Assembly: GCA_910586255.1 (NCBI GenBank)
Contig: CAJUHR010000001.1
Location: forward strand, 62,001 to 126,000
Direction: 5' to 3'
DNA: 64,000 bases
Source of the DNA: an uncultured Lachnospiraceae bacterium
GTDB taxonomy: Bacteria > Bacillota > Clostridia > Lachnospirales > Lachnospiraceae
A model generated the notes under the pieces. The model did not search any database. It saw only the letters and a list, made by a program, of their open reading frames with translations, and was not told the origin of the DNA. A program made the position numbers and the translations under genes. Below are positions 24,716 through 32,831 of this stretch, one piece after another (position 1 is the stretch's first letter; every line of letters begins with the position of its first letter).

Positions 24716-25162
24716 GTGGATAAATCAATCCTGGTCCAATATTGCGACATGAAAGAGGAAATTAAAGACATAAGAGCCCGAATTAAGAAGCTGGACAAGT
24801 ACCTGGATAACCCTCCCATTGTATCTGATACGGTAAAGGGAACACGGAAAGATGGAACAATCGGCCCGATCCGGATCACAGGTATCCCGGAGCCGGTGTA
24901 TGCCCGCAAGCGGAAGCTCCGGGAGAGATACCAGCAGCTTCTTGAGAGAAAGGAAGAGGAGCTTCTGGAGCTGACTTGCCAGGCGGAGGAGTATATACAG
25001 ACAATTCCGAAATCAGAGCTACGGATTATGTTCCGGTTGTATTTTATTGACGGATATCATTATGCAGGGGTGGCAATGCGGATGAACAGTATGTTCCCGA
25101 GACGGAGATATACGGAGGATAGTGTGAAAAAGAGAATTTTAAGATTTTTTGAAAAAAGTTGA
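24716..25162 (+). CDS. ArpU/sigma-like late transcription regulator
   Basis: 148 residues from a GTG preceded by GGGAGGAGAAT. An N-terminal coiled coil is followed by a C-terminal sigma-region-4-like helix-turn-helix (SELRIMFRLYFIDGYHY ... RRRYTEDSVKKRILRFF). Proteins of this ArpU/RinA-like type sit just upstream of the terminase genes in many Firmicutes phages and switch on late transcription. A tandem repeat plus an extended -10 box begins 3 bp after its stop and is its likely target. Confidence 0.75.
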   Translation: MDKSILVQYCDMKEEIKDIRARIKKLDKYLDNPPIVSDTVKGTRKDGTIGPIRITGIPEPVYARKRKLRERYQQLLERKEEELLELTCQAEEYIQTIPKSELRIMFRLYFIDGYHYAGVAMRMNSMFPRRRYTEDSVKKRILRFFEKS

Positions 25163-25164
25163 GA

Positions 25165-25200
25165 AATGTCCCGCAATGTCCCGATAAAGTATGCTAATAT
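25165..25200 (+). promoter_or_regulatory. candidate late promoter with tandem activator sites
   Basis: AATGTCCCG is repeated at 25165-25173 and 25175-25183, exactly one helical turn apart, and an extended -10 (TGCTAATAT, 25192-25200) follows. There is no -35 consensus; the repeats occupy that position. This is the arrangement expected for an activator- or alternative-sigma-dependent late promoter. Confidence 0.55.
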
Positions 25201-25264
25201 ATAGACTGGAATCACTGGAAGCGGACAACCGGCTTTCATTCTTCCTCCACAAATTTCTCATACG

Positions 25265-25406
25265 GCCGCCTGGGGTCACAGCCAGGCGGCTGATTTGGAA
25301 CTGACAGCATCTCCAAACAAAAGACTGTCAAGTGCCTGGTTTTGGATTCTCCATCCTGACATTCCAGGTATAAGGCGCTCTAGCGATAGGGCGTCTTTTC
25401 TTTTTC
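25265..25406 (+). other. late leader: stable hairpin and terminator-like hairpin
   Basis: The gap 25163-25448 has no gene. GCCGCCTGG/CCAGGCGGC (25265-25290) is a perfect 9-bp stem without a T run. AGGCGC/GCGTCT with a following TTTTCTTTTT (25373-25406) looks like a terminator. Since both lie downstream of the candidate late promoter, late transcription must pass them or start later. Confidence 0.5.
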
Positions 25407-25448
25407 AAGGATTGATAGTATAATTTAAGAAAAACGGTAGGAGGACCT

Positions 25449-26078
25449 GTGATTGTGAAGAAATTGATGAAAGAAAATGGAGGTTGGCTGTTTCTTTTTG
25501 GAGCAATATTTATAATTATAGTTCCAATAGCAATATACCTATTATCATCAGTACCATTATTTCCTGTTGGTGGGAATAATGATTGGGCAGGTTTTTGGGG
25601 TGGATATTTGGGAGCGATTATAGGCGCTTTTGTAGCAATTTTTGTTATGAAACAAACTATTGAGAATGAAAAAGCAACACGAAGAGAGGAACGGTGGGAA
25701 AAATTTATATCAGATACTGTAGAATTGGTTGCGGAGTTTGCGGCACAGGTAAGTAGGAGTAATAGTGATTTGTTGAGGTTTCATGCTACAGGAGAGGAAC
25801 AATGGAATTATGAAGCAATACATGAGATGAATGAAGTTACGAAATTAGAAAATATAATACTTATGAAGATATTATCTGGCGAGCGGCATAAAAATGATTC
25901 TATACAAAGTCTTTTAGAAGAGATATTAAAAGTAGCAAAAGAAACAGAAGACTTGCACAAAGTTAATGTTAATACTTTTGATGAATTAAAAGTAAAGGCA
26001 GATAAGATAAGCAATCATTTATCAGAATTAATGCGGTGGGCAGGGGAAGTTGTTATAAGAAATAGTATGTCCTTGTAA
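25449..26078 (+). CDS. two-pass membrane protein of unknown function (accessory gene)
   Basis: 209 residues from a GTG with TAGGAGGACC upstream. Two membrane helices (about 13-33 and 46-68, the second with WAGFWGGYLGAIIGAFVA) are followed by a ~140-residue helical cytoplasmic domain with a coiled-coil start. It is AT-rich relative to the terminase genes and has its own terminator upstream, marks of a later insertion (moron). The motif in the second helix recurs in many uncharacterised bacterial membrane proteins. A role in phage competition is possible but unproven. Confidence 0.6.
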   Translation: MIVKKLMKENGGWLFLFGAIFIIIVPIAIYLLSSVPLFPVGGNNDWAGFWGGYLGAIIGAFVAIFVMKQTIENEKATRREERWEKFISDTVELVAEFAAQVSRSNSDLLRFHATGEEQWNYEAIHEMNEVTKLENIILMKILSGERHKNDSIQSLLEEILKVAKETEDLHKVNVNTFDELKVKADKISNHLSELMRWAGEVVIRNSMSL

Positions 26079-26129
26079 AAAACGATGATTTCCTTTTTCC
26101 AAAACCGACCAAACAGGAGGTGAGCCGGC

Positions 26130-26951
26130 ATGGCCAGGGCACCGGACCCAAGGATAGAGCAGGCAAAGGAGTTGTACCTTGCCGGCGAGAAACTGATTGA
26201 GATAGCAAGGCAGCTGGACCTGCCGGAGGGCACGGTCCGCCGCTGGAAGTGTACCCACAAGTGGGATAAGGCAGATACCGAACGTTCGGAAAGGAAAGGC
26301 GGTAAGAAAAGCGAACGTTCGGATAAGAAAGGGAAGCGTAAGCGTGGCGCCCAGCCGGGGAACAAGAACAGTTCCGGCGGGCCACTAGGGAATAAGAAAG
26401 CAGTGAAAACGGGAGAGTTTGAGACTCTCCTTTTTGATTGTCTGGATGAGGATGAGAAACGCCTGATTGCGAACACTCCGGAGAATAAACAACGGCTCCT
26501 GCTGCAGGAGATCGGTCTGCTGTCAGTCCGGGAACGCCGTATGCTGAAACGGATTGAGGCTATAAAAGGAACCATGGAGTATTTGGATAATGGAATGGTA
26601 GTTGAAGGGATGACCCTGGTAAGCCGTAAATATGGCACGGAGAAGGATAAAGAAACAGATTTAAAGGAGTATCAGGGGAAGCTTGGGCAAATCCAGTCTA
26701 TTGAGGAGGCGCTGACCCGTGTGCAGGCCAGGAAACAACGGGCCATAGAATCCTTGCATAAATTCGGATATGACGATTCTCAAATATCGTTGGAAACAAA
26801 ACGGGTAGAGCTGGCAGCCAGGGTCAGTGGAGAGATAGAAGAATCGGAGGAACCGGATGACGGATTTTTAGAGGCATTAAAAGCTTCAGTCAATGGAGAC
26901 TGGGAGGGATGGGGAAATGGCACGGAGAATAAGGAAACGTCCGACATTTAG
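26130..26951 (+). CDS. terminase small subunit (PBSX type)
   Basis: 273 residues; AGGAGGTGAGCC precedes the ATG. The N-terminus is a helix-turn-helix (LIEIARQLDLPEGTVRRWK) followed by a very basic linker and the sequence RGAQPGNKNSSGG typical of PBSX-type small terminases. It recognises the packaging start site. The basic linker is encoded by two copies of CGAACGTTCGGA 33 bp apart, which are candidate packaging sites. The end overlaps the large subunit by 35 bp. Confidence 0.9.
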   Translation: MARAPDPRIEQAKELYLAGEKLIEIARQLDLPEGTVRRWKCTHKWDKADTERSERKGGKKSERSDKKGKRKRGAQPGNKNSSGGPLGNKKAVKTGEFETLLFDCLDEDEKRLIANTPENKQRLLLQEIGLLSVRERRMLKRIEAIKGTMEYLDNGMVVEGMTLVSRKYGTEKDKETDLKEYQGKLGQIQSIEEALTRVQARKQRAIESLHKFGYDDSQISLETKRVELAARVSGEIEESEEPDDGFLEALKASVNGDWEGWGNGTENKETSDI

Positions 26952-28230
26952 GTTTAAACCATTTTCTCAAAAACAACGCCAGGTATTGAACTGGTGGATG
27001 GACGGAAGTCCGGTAAAGGACTATGACGGCATTATCGCAGATGGTGCGATTCGTTCCGGAAAGACCGTGTCTATGTCCCTCAGTTTTGTGTTCTGGGCGA
27101 TGGAATCTTTTGATGGGCAAAATTTTATTATGGCTGGAAAAACTATAAGTTCTTTTCAGAGAAATGTGCTTACAAATCTAAAAATTATGCTTTTGAGCCG
27201 GGGATACCGTTATGTGCATCACATATCTGGTGAGACACCTAATATGCTGGAAGTCATGAAAGGCGGCCGAGTAAATTATTTTTATATTTTTGGCGGAAAA
27301 GATGAAGGCTCTCAGGAGCTGGTACAAGGCATTACAGCAGCAGGAGCCTTTTTTGATGAGGTTGCTCTGATGCCGGAATCGTTTGTGAATCAGGCCACCG
27401 GGCGATGTTCGGTAGATGGAAGTAAATACTGGTTCAATTGCAATCCGGCCGGGCCGATGCACTGGTTTAAGACAGGATGGATTGATAAGAGAAAAGAAAA
27501 GCATTTGGTGTATCTTCATTTTACTATGGAGGACAATCTGAGCCTTTCAGAGAAAATTAAGGCCAGATACCGTAGTATGTATGCCGGCGTATTTTTCCTG
27601 CGTTACATAAAAGGCCTGTGGGCGGTAGCAGAAGGCCTGATTTATACAATGTGTACAGAGGAAAATTATTATACCAATATAGAGCGTCCGGTTTCTTTAA
27701 GGTCTGTTGCTCAAAAGTATATCACGGTGGATTATGGAACCAGCAATCCTTGTGTGTTTTTGGAGATTTGGGATGATGGACAGACAGTGTGGGTTGACCA
27801 GGAATACCGCTGGGACAGCCGATCAGAAGAAGCCAGGCGCACGGGAAACCCGCAAAAGACAGATGCTCAGTATGCAGATGATCTGGCAGTATTTATGGGG
27901 GCAGATCCGGAAGATCAATGTACAATCATAGTGGACCCTTCTGCGGCATCCTTTATTACAGAGCTTCGGAACCGGGGGTTTTATGTGAAGCCCGCGGATA
28001 ATGAGGTGTTGGATGGGATCCGTGTGGTAGCTTCGCTGCTGGCTCAGAGAAATATTATGATTAATAAATCATGCAAAGGGTTGCGGTCAGAGATGCAGTC
28101 TTATGTATGGGATGATAAAGCTACAGAGCACGGAGAGGAGAAGCCAGTAAAGCAGCTGGACCATGGACCGGATGCCCTTCGGTATTACGTTAAGACAATA
28201 TTACCAAGTTGGAGGATAGGAATTGCATGA
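26917..28230 (+). CDS. terminase large subunit (PBSX family)
   Basis: 437 residues from the ATG at 26917 (GGGAGGGATGGGG upstream). The ATPase P loop is GAIRSGKT at about residue 43 and Walker B is AFFDEVAL. The C-terminal nuclease domain includes YITVDYGTSNPCVFLEIWD and IIVDPSAASF, with Asp residues in the places of the RNase-H-like metal site. It drives DNA into the prohead and cuts the concatemer. Confidence 0.95.
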   Translation: MARRIRKRPTFRFKPFSQKQRQVLNWWMDGSPVKDYDGIIADGAIRSGKTVSMSLSFVFWAMESFDGQNFIMAGKTISSFQRNVLTNLKIMLLSRGYRYVHHISGETPNMLEVMKGGRVNYFYIFGGKDEGSQELVQGITAAGAFFDEVALMPESFVNQATGRCSVDGSKYWFNCNPAGPMHWFKTGWIDKRKEKHLVYLHFTMEDNLSLSEKIKARYRSMYAGVFFLRYIKGLWAVAEGLIYTMCTEENYYTNIERPVSLRSVAQKYITVDYGTSNPCVFLEIWDDGQTVWVDQEYRWDSRSEEARRTGNPQKTDAQYADDLAVFMGADPEDQCTIIVDPSAASFITELRNRGFYVKPADNEVLDGIRVVASLLAQRNIMINKSCKGLRSEMQSYVWDDKATEHGEEKPVKQLDHGPDALRYYVKTILPSWRIGIA

Positions 28231-29729
28231 GCAAAAAACGAAATACACGTCATACCAGGGCGGATACAACGCAGAAAAAGCAGGCGTTCACTCAGACAAT
28301 GGACGCTTTTTCCAACCCCGCAGCCAGGATTGGCTTGGGGACAATGGACCTTCTGCAGGCTACGGAGTATCCTCTGACCCGCCTGACCCAGAACTATCAG
28401 CTGCTAACCAGCCTATACCGGGACAACTGGATTGTACAGAACATTGTAGCAACCATTCCCAATGATATTATCAGGAAATGGTATGAAATCCGGTCCGCTG
28501 TGCAACCGGATCAGGCTACTGAGATGACAAAATTGGAGCGCAGGACCCAGATAAAAAAGAAAATTCTACTGGGAATGTATTGGGGCAGACTGTATGGAGG
28601 TGCTGTTGGCGTGATCCTTATTAAAGGGCAGAACGATATGAGCCAGCCATTAGACTTAAATACGATTATGCCAGGGAGTTTTTTGGGGCTTCAGATTCTT
28701 GACCGGTGGAGCGGAGTGTATCCGGAGGCAGAGCTGGTGACAGATCCAGAAGATATGGATTGCGGGCTGCCGGCATATTATGTTATACGGGACGAAGAGA
28801 CCGGATATACAGCGGCTCGGGTGCATCATAGCAGAATAATCCGGTTTATCGGGAGGGAGCTTCCCTGGATGGAGCAGGTGGCGGAGCAATACTGGGGAGA
28901 ATCGGAGATTGAGGCCATATACAATGAGGTGATAAAGCGGGACAATGTATCCGGGAATATTGCAGCGCTGACCTTTCGCGCCAACATAAATTACATGGAG
29001 ACAGAAGGGCTGGATCAGCTTTTGGGAACAGCCAATACGGAAATGCAGCGCCGGTTTTATAATTTGATGGCAGCTCAGTCCATAATGGAAAGTAATTTTG
29101 GAACCCGGATCATTAATAAGGGCGATGCCATTCACAACACCCAGTATACATTCACCGGCCTGTCAGATGTGTATGACCGAATTATGATGGATGTTGCCGG
29201 TGCTGCCAGAACGCCGGTGACAAAGCTTTTCGGGCGGTCCCCTGCGGGACTGAACGCTACCGGAGAAGCTGACATGCAGAATTATTATGATTATATCGAT
29301 GGCTTAAGGGAAACAGAACTAAGAGGAATCATAGAAAGACTTATTCCGGTTATGGCATTGTCAGCCTGGGGTATGATACCGGACGACCTGGAAATTGATT
29401 TTCCGACTATGTGGGCGCCGGATGCTAAAGAGATTGCAGAGATTGCAGAAAAGAAAACAAATGCGGTGCTGGCGGTATACCAGAATGATCTCATTGATTC
29501 GGCAACAGCTCAGCAGGAGCTGCAGGCCCTGGCGGATGAGACTGGAATGTGGAGTAAGATATCCGAAGAAAGTATTAAGGCAGGAGAAGGGCAGACGTAC
29601 AGCAGCATCCGGATGATGGCGGATCCAATGGCGGGATTGACCTATTTAGAGAATCCTAATAGGAATGAAGCTGATCCGGAAGATGAGAAAGAGGAACGCG
29701 ATAAGAAAGAAGAGGATGATATTAAATGA
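28227..29729 (+). CDS. portal protein (DUF1073 type)
   Basis: 500 residues from the ATG at 28227, which follows GGAGGATAGG and overlaps the terminase stop. The sequence matches DUF1073 portal proteins (YRDNWIVQNIVATIPNDIIRKW; KLFGRSPAGLNATGEADMQNYYD). Twelve copies form the DNA channel at one capsid vertex. The C-terminus is a long acidic/basic tail. Position between terminase and minor head protein is standard. Confidence 0.9.
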   Translation: MSKKRNTRHTRADTTQKKQAFTQTMDAFSNPAARIGLGTMDLLQATEYPLTRLTQNYQLLTSLYRDNWIVQNIVATIPNDIIRKWYEIRSAVQPDQATEMTKLERRTQIKKKILLGMYWGRLYGGAVGVILIKGQNDMSQPLDLNTIMPGSFLGLQILDRWSGVYPEAELVTDPEDMDCGLPAYYVIRDEETGYTAARVHHSRIIRFIGRELPWMEQVAEQYWGESEIEAIYNEVIKRDNVSGNIAALTFRANINYMETEGLDQLLGTANTEMQRRFYNLMAAQSIMESNFGTRIINKGDAIHNTQYTFTGLSDVYDRIMMDVAGAARTPVTKLFGRSPAGLNATGEADMQNYYDYIDGLRETELRGIIERLIPVMALSAWGMIPDDLEIDFPTMWAPDAKEIAEIAEKKTNAVLAVYQNDLIDSATAQQELQALADETGMWSKISEESIKAGEGQTYSSIRMMADPMAGLTYLENPNRNEADPEDEKEERDKKEEDDIK

Positions 29730-31183
29730 TAAAGCTGATACGTCCTCCTGATACGGCAGATGTAACTGCCTTTTTGCGTATGTTGTTTCTTAGGACAGAG
29801 CAGGGACTAATCAATGAGATCACCCGGAAACGGAATAGGGGGTTAGTGGACTATGCGGAGGTGGCGGCTCTTGAACGTGTCCAGCGGATTCTGCAAGGGA
29901 TGGTGGATGAATCCTGGGATTATGTCCCCAAAATGGTAGAACGGATTTTTTACCAGTCGGGAAAGGATGTATCCGGATATCAAAATGCCAGGGTGCTTAC
30001 GGCCTCTCAGACAGCCATTGTGCAGCAGCTGAGCAATAATCTTTTAGGTGAGATCACAGAGGCATCGGAAACGGCATTTGAAAGCGTGAAAACACTTTAT
30101 ACGATTGCCCGCCTGGAGACTGACCCTTTTCGTGAAATGGCGCTTCAACAGGTGCTGAGGAAAGAAGCGGCAGGAGGATCTTGGAAAAAGGGGAGCGCGG
30201 AGCTGATCCGGGAGATGCAGAACAAAGGAATTACGGCATTTGTAGATAAGGCAGGGCGCCAGTGGAGCCTGCAGGCATATGGAAACATGGCAGTACGCAC
30301 AACGGCCAGGCAGGCACAGGTGGCAGCGCTTCTGACAGCGGATGATTATGATCTTTGGCAGATTGTAAAGATTGGGAGTACCTGCCCGGTGTGTGCTGCA
30401 TTGGAAGGGCGGGTATACAGCAAAAGCGGCCAGAATAAGGAATACCCGCCATTATCTCTTGCCTTTGGAAAAATTGATAAGTCAGGGCCGGATGATCTGA
30501 TGAATACCTATTTGAATATTCATCCGAATTGCCTGCACAGCATAATCAAATATACCACGATAGGCAAGACGGAAGAGCGGATCCAGAAGGATAAGGATTT
30601 TTCGAATCCGGAAAAGAATCCGATTACTCATGATCCGAGGACAAAGAAGCAGATAAAGGCGTACAGGGAGAAGGAGCGGAACAGACAAAGGCTGATTCGG
30701 GAGAAACGAAAAAAGGCAGTTGAAAAGAAAAGCACTTCTGGTATAATTAAATTATCGGATAAGGAACAGCATGCGTTGAACAGATATCTTAGCAGTGAAT
30801 CTTATGCGTTAAATGATAAGCTAAGACGGGCACTAAAGCCATCAGAGGAAGAAATTAGATGGATGGATGCTTTGGATTCGGCACTTGATAAAATGCCGGA
30901 ATATCACGGAATACTGTATCGGTCGGTTTCTGATTTTGGAATTGATGACGTAGATTTATTTATTAAGTCACATGTTGTTGGGGAATCCATGGTATTCGGT
31001 TCATATTTATCTACATCGAAAAAAGTATATGATGAAAGTTTTCCTATTCAATACGTAATAAAGTCAAAACATGGAAAAGATATTAGATCTTATAGCTTGG
31101 AGCAAGAGGTATTATTTAAATCCCAAAGTGAGTTTTTAGTAACCAAAATTATGGGAAATACCATCTATATGGAGGAAGTGTGA
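29726..31183 (+). CDS. minor head protein (gp7/MuF-like) fused to an ADP-ribosyltransferase-like domain
   Basis: 485 residues. Residues ~1-280 are a minor capsid/head-morphogenesis protein with the conserved CPVCAALEGRVY and HPNCLHSI segments. A basic linker (~290-340) leads to a C-terminal domain with the complete R-S-E triad of bacterial exotoxin-type mono-ADP-ribosyltransferases: LYRS (Arg399), YLSTS (429-431), and the catalytic EQE (Glu459, Glu461) followed by VLF. The ExE form is typical of arginine-modifying enzymes. Minor head proteins of this family are packaged and may be ejected with DNA, as T4 Alt is. The gene overlaps the portal stop by 4 bp. Confidence 0.85.
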   Translation: MIKLIRPPDTADVTAFLRMLFLRTEQGLINEITRKRNRGLVDYAEVAALERVQRILQGMVDESWDYVPKMVERIFYQSGKDVSGYQNARVLTASQTAIVQQLSNNLLGEITEASETAFESVKTLYTIARLETDPFREMALQQVLRKEAAGGSWKKGSAELIREMQNKGITAFVDKAGRQWSLQAYGNMAVRTTARQAQVAALLTADDYDLWQIVKIGSTCPVCAALEGRVYSKSGQNKEYPPLSLAFGKIDKSGPDDLMNTYLNIHPNCLHSIIKYTTIGKTEERIQKDKDFSNPEKNPITHDPRTKKQIKAYREKERNRQRLIREKRKKAVEKKSTSGIIKLSDKEQHALNRYLSSESYALNDKLRRALKPSEEEIRWMDALDSALDKMPEYHGILYRSVSDFGIDDVDLFIKSHVVGESMVFGSYLSTSKKVYDESFPIQYVIKSKHGKDIRSYSLEQEVLFKSQSEFLVTKIMGNTIYMEEV

Positions 31184-31395
31184 TGGAAAAAAAATTGTAT
31201 TCAGACCGCAGATGGTGGGACAATCCAATGCCAAAGTCAAGTTTATGTGGAAAATGCAGGTATTGGCGTGGCTTTTTGAAATGTGATAAATATGAGAGTG
31301 GGATTCCGGATGAGGTTAGAAAAAAATCCTATGTAGGCACAGAAAATTACAATGAGAACTATTGTCCATATCGGGAGGAAAAGAGCGTGTCATAG
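31183..31395 (+). CDS. small Cys-containing protein coupled to the ADP-ribosyltransferase gene
   Basis: 70 residues from the ATG at 31183, overlapping the preceding stop by one base, with GGAGGAA inside the upstream gene. It carries CGKCRYW ... KCDKY and a later Cys (NYCPY), a possible zinc site, and a GIPDEVRKK segment. Tight coupling to the toxin-like head protein makes an immunity or chaperone role conceivable; small proteins of this sort also follow minor head genes without such a domain. Confidence 0.55.
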   Translation: MEKKLYSDRRWWDNPMPKSSLCGKCRYWRGFLKCDKYESGIPDEVRKKSYVGTENYNENYCPYREEKSVS

Positions 31396-31482
31396 GCTGG
31401 CTGAAATAGTTGGCAGCTTTTATGCTTTGACTTGTATTCACAAACATTGGAGTGATCTATACATAGGGAAGAGGTTTCACTG

Positions 31483-31638
31483 ACCAGGTGTCCTGACGGA
31501 GGCCTGGTATTTTTATACCTATTTTTAGGGAAAGGAAAATATGCAAAAAATTAAATTCAGGGGAGAAGTCCTGCCAGGGTATGCTCCTGGCCTCCCCATA
31601 GAGCCTGCTGGGCGCTGCGGAATGCAGTGCTCTTTTTG
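31483..31638 (+). terminator. two successive terminators closing the head-entry operon
   Basis: First hairpin: ACCAGG/CCTGGT (31483-31508) with ATTTTTAT after it. Second: GGCGCTGC/GCAGTGCT (31611-31631) with CTTTTTGTTTTT after it. The 333-bp gap 31396-31728 holds only these, a further GC-rich stem at about 31559-31597, and the operator of the next cassette. They would isolate the cassette from upstream late transcription. Confidence 0.65.
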
Positions 31639-31670
31639 TTTTTCGTAGGTAGGGCGAAAAAAATTGAAAA

Positions 31671-31722
31671 ACCTCACTTTTGCATACCAAAAGTATATAC
31701 TATTGGTATGCAAAAGTGAGGT
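31671..31722 (+). promoter_or_regulatory. 20-bp perfect inverted repeat: operator/promoter of regulatory cassette 1
   Basis: ACCTCACTTTTGCATACCAA at 31671-31690 is exactly inverted at 31703-31722 with a 12-bp spacer (AAGTATATACTA) that holds a -10-like TATACT. The right arm ends in the ribosome site of the ribbon-helix-helix gene. Autorepression by that protein is the natural reading. Cassette 2 has the same layout with a different sequence at 38099. Confidence 0.75.
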
Positions 31723-31728
31723 GATGAA

Positions 31729-31893
31729 GTGAAGAAAAAAATGGGGCGTCCGACAGACAGTCCTAAGCAGGTTCAGATAGCAGTAAGGTTTGACGATGAA
31801 ACTTTGCAAATATTAGATGACTTCTGTGAACAAGAAAAGATCAGCAGAGCAGAAGGTACGAGATGCGCTGTCAGGAAACTCAAAGAAAAATAG
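31729..31893 (+). CDS. ribbon-helix-helix (CopG/Arc-type) regulator, cassette 1
   Basis: 54 residues from a GTG preceded by GAGGTGAT. The N-terminal MGRPTDSPKQVQIAVRFDDE contains the DNA-contacting strand, followed by two helices (TLQILDDFCEQEKIS, RAEGTRCAVRKLKEK), a minimal MetJ/Arc fold. The GRP(T/K)-X-P N-terminus is shared with the cassette 2 regulator. It lies immediately downstream of a 20-bp inverted repeat, its probable operator. Confidence 0.8.
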   Translation: MKKKMGRPTDSPKQVQIAVRFDDETLQILDDFCEQEKISRAEGTRCAVRKLKEK

Positions 31894-31987
31894 AGCAATC
31901 GCCCACCTACCAAGTAAGTCGATTGCTCCACCAAGAAGTTTCCTTCTGTAAATATTATAATGCAGATGGAGACTTCTTTCAAGAACA
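31893..31987 (+). promoter_or_regulatory. two-hairpin leader with TCTTTCAAGAACA box, cassette 1
   Basis: Hairpin A pairs GAGCAATCG (31893-31901) with CGATTGCTC (31920-31928). Hairpin B pairs GAAGTTTCC (31935-31943) with GGAGACTTC (31968-31976) and continues inward to about 16 bp with one mismatch. The 13-mer TCTTTCAAGAACA (31975-31987) follows directly, then the rha ribosome site. Cassette 2 has the same arrangement with unrelated stem sequences but the identical 13-mer. Confidence 0.6.
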
Positions 31988-32011
31988 TTTTTTTGAAAGA
32001 GAGGATAAGTC

Positions 32012-32536
32012 ATGCAAGATTTAAGAAAAGTAACACTGACTACTTTGGAAGTGGCAGAGATGATGGAAGTATCGCACAGTGATCTACTGAAAAAGATTGA
32101 AGGAAGGAAAGATAGGAAAGGTTACATCCAGATTCTTAACGAAGGACAAATGTCCGTGGTTGATTTCTTTTATAAATCAACCTATTTGGATGCAAAAGGA
32201 GAAGAACGTCCCTGCTATGAAGTAACCCGCCTGGGCTGTGATTTCCTGGCTAACAAATCTACTGGTGAAAAGGGCGTGCTTTTTACAGCCCGGTATGTAA
32301 AGCGGTTTCAAGAGATGGAGAATCAGATAAGGCAAGTACCCCTTACGGAACATCCTGGAGAAGTGGCGAATTATTTAAAAGAGATGGGGAGGAGAATGGA
32401 GAAAGAACGGATAGCCCCATATAAAATAGCAGAGGCTTTTAAAATGGTGTCGGAACAGTACGGGATACAATTGCCAAATGATTTTGTGAAAGTGCCAGCC
32501 TATGAACAGCTTACGCTGGACATCGTGGAAAGATAG
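32012..32536 (+). CDS. Rha-family phage regulatory protein, cassette 1
   Basis: 174 residues. The N-terminal ~95 residues match the Rha (pRha) domain: TLEVAEMMEVSHSDLLKKIE, then CYEVTRLGCDFLANKSTGEKG and FTARYVKRFQEME. Rha proteins were named for interfering with phage growth in strains lacking IHF and behave as antirepressor-like regulators. The C-terminal ~55 residues (PYKIAEAFKMVSEQYGI ... VKVPAYEQLTLD) are conserved in the second copy at 38661. Finding it inside a late structural operon is unusual. Confidence 0.88.
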   Translation: MQDLRKVTLTTLEVAEMMEVSHSDLLKKIEGRKDRKGYIQILNEGQMSVVDFFYKSTYLDAKGEERPCYEVTRLGCDFLANKSTGEKGVLFTARYVKRFQEMENQIRQVPLTEHPGEVANYLKEMGRRMEKERIAPYKIAEAFKMVSEQYGIQLPNDFVKVPAYEQLTLDIVER

Positions 32537-32546
32537 GGGGATGGAG

Positions 32547-32759
32547 ATGATGACAAAGCAGGAAGCAATGAGATACCAGGATGATTTCCTTGAAAATGTT
32601 CAGGAGACAGCATCAGATGAAATACGAGAGACATATAACAGAATGTGCAATGCTTTTGATGAATATTTAAGTGCTGTTAGTGATGATTTATTTCAGCAGG
32701 TATTCAGGTATGGTTACGAAAAAGGATTTGAAGCAGCAAGCAGAGCCAAAACAGCATAA
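32547..32759 (+). CDS. 70-residue helical protein, cassette 1 copy
   Basis: An acidic, all-helical protein (KQEAMRYQDDFLENVQETA; AFDEYLSAVSDDLFQQVF) with no membrane segment. The start is one of several close ATGs; 32547 has GGGGG at suitable spacing. The identical protein is encoded at 39176. Both copies follow a rha gene and precede a terminator, so it belongs functionally to the cassette, perhaps as a partner of Rha. Function is unknown. Confidence 0.65.
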   Translation: MMTKQEAMRYQDDFLENVQETASDEIRETYNRMCNAFDEYLSAVSDDLFQQVFRYGYEKGFEAASRAKTA

Positions 32760-32769
32760 ACAGATAATC

Positions 32770-32801
32770 AGGACGCCTTTCCTGTGGAGGGCGTTCTTTT
32801 T
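32770..32801 (+). terminator. terminator ending cassette 1
   Basis: AGGACGCC pairs with GGCGTTCT (one wobble) and is followed by TTTTAT. It is repeated exactly at the end of cassette 2. Confidence 0.8.
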
Positions 32802-32831
32802 ATATAAAAAATCAAGAAAGGGGTGGGAACT

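Larger units (their letters stand above)
32546..32821. repeat. 276-bp perfect direct repeat, left copy
   Basis: Identical base for base to 39178-39453 (offset 6632), by my reading of both copies. It contains the whole 70-residue gene, its terminator and the first bases of the next leader. The upstream rha genes match only partially, so identity begins abruptly at the small gene's start codon region. Confidence 0.92.

Noticed and set aside
26015..26638. 207-codon minus-strand frame over the small terminase
   Set aside because: It is Ser/Arg/Phe-rich shadow coding opposite a recognised gene.
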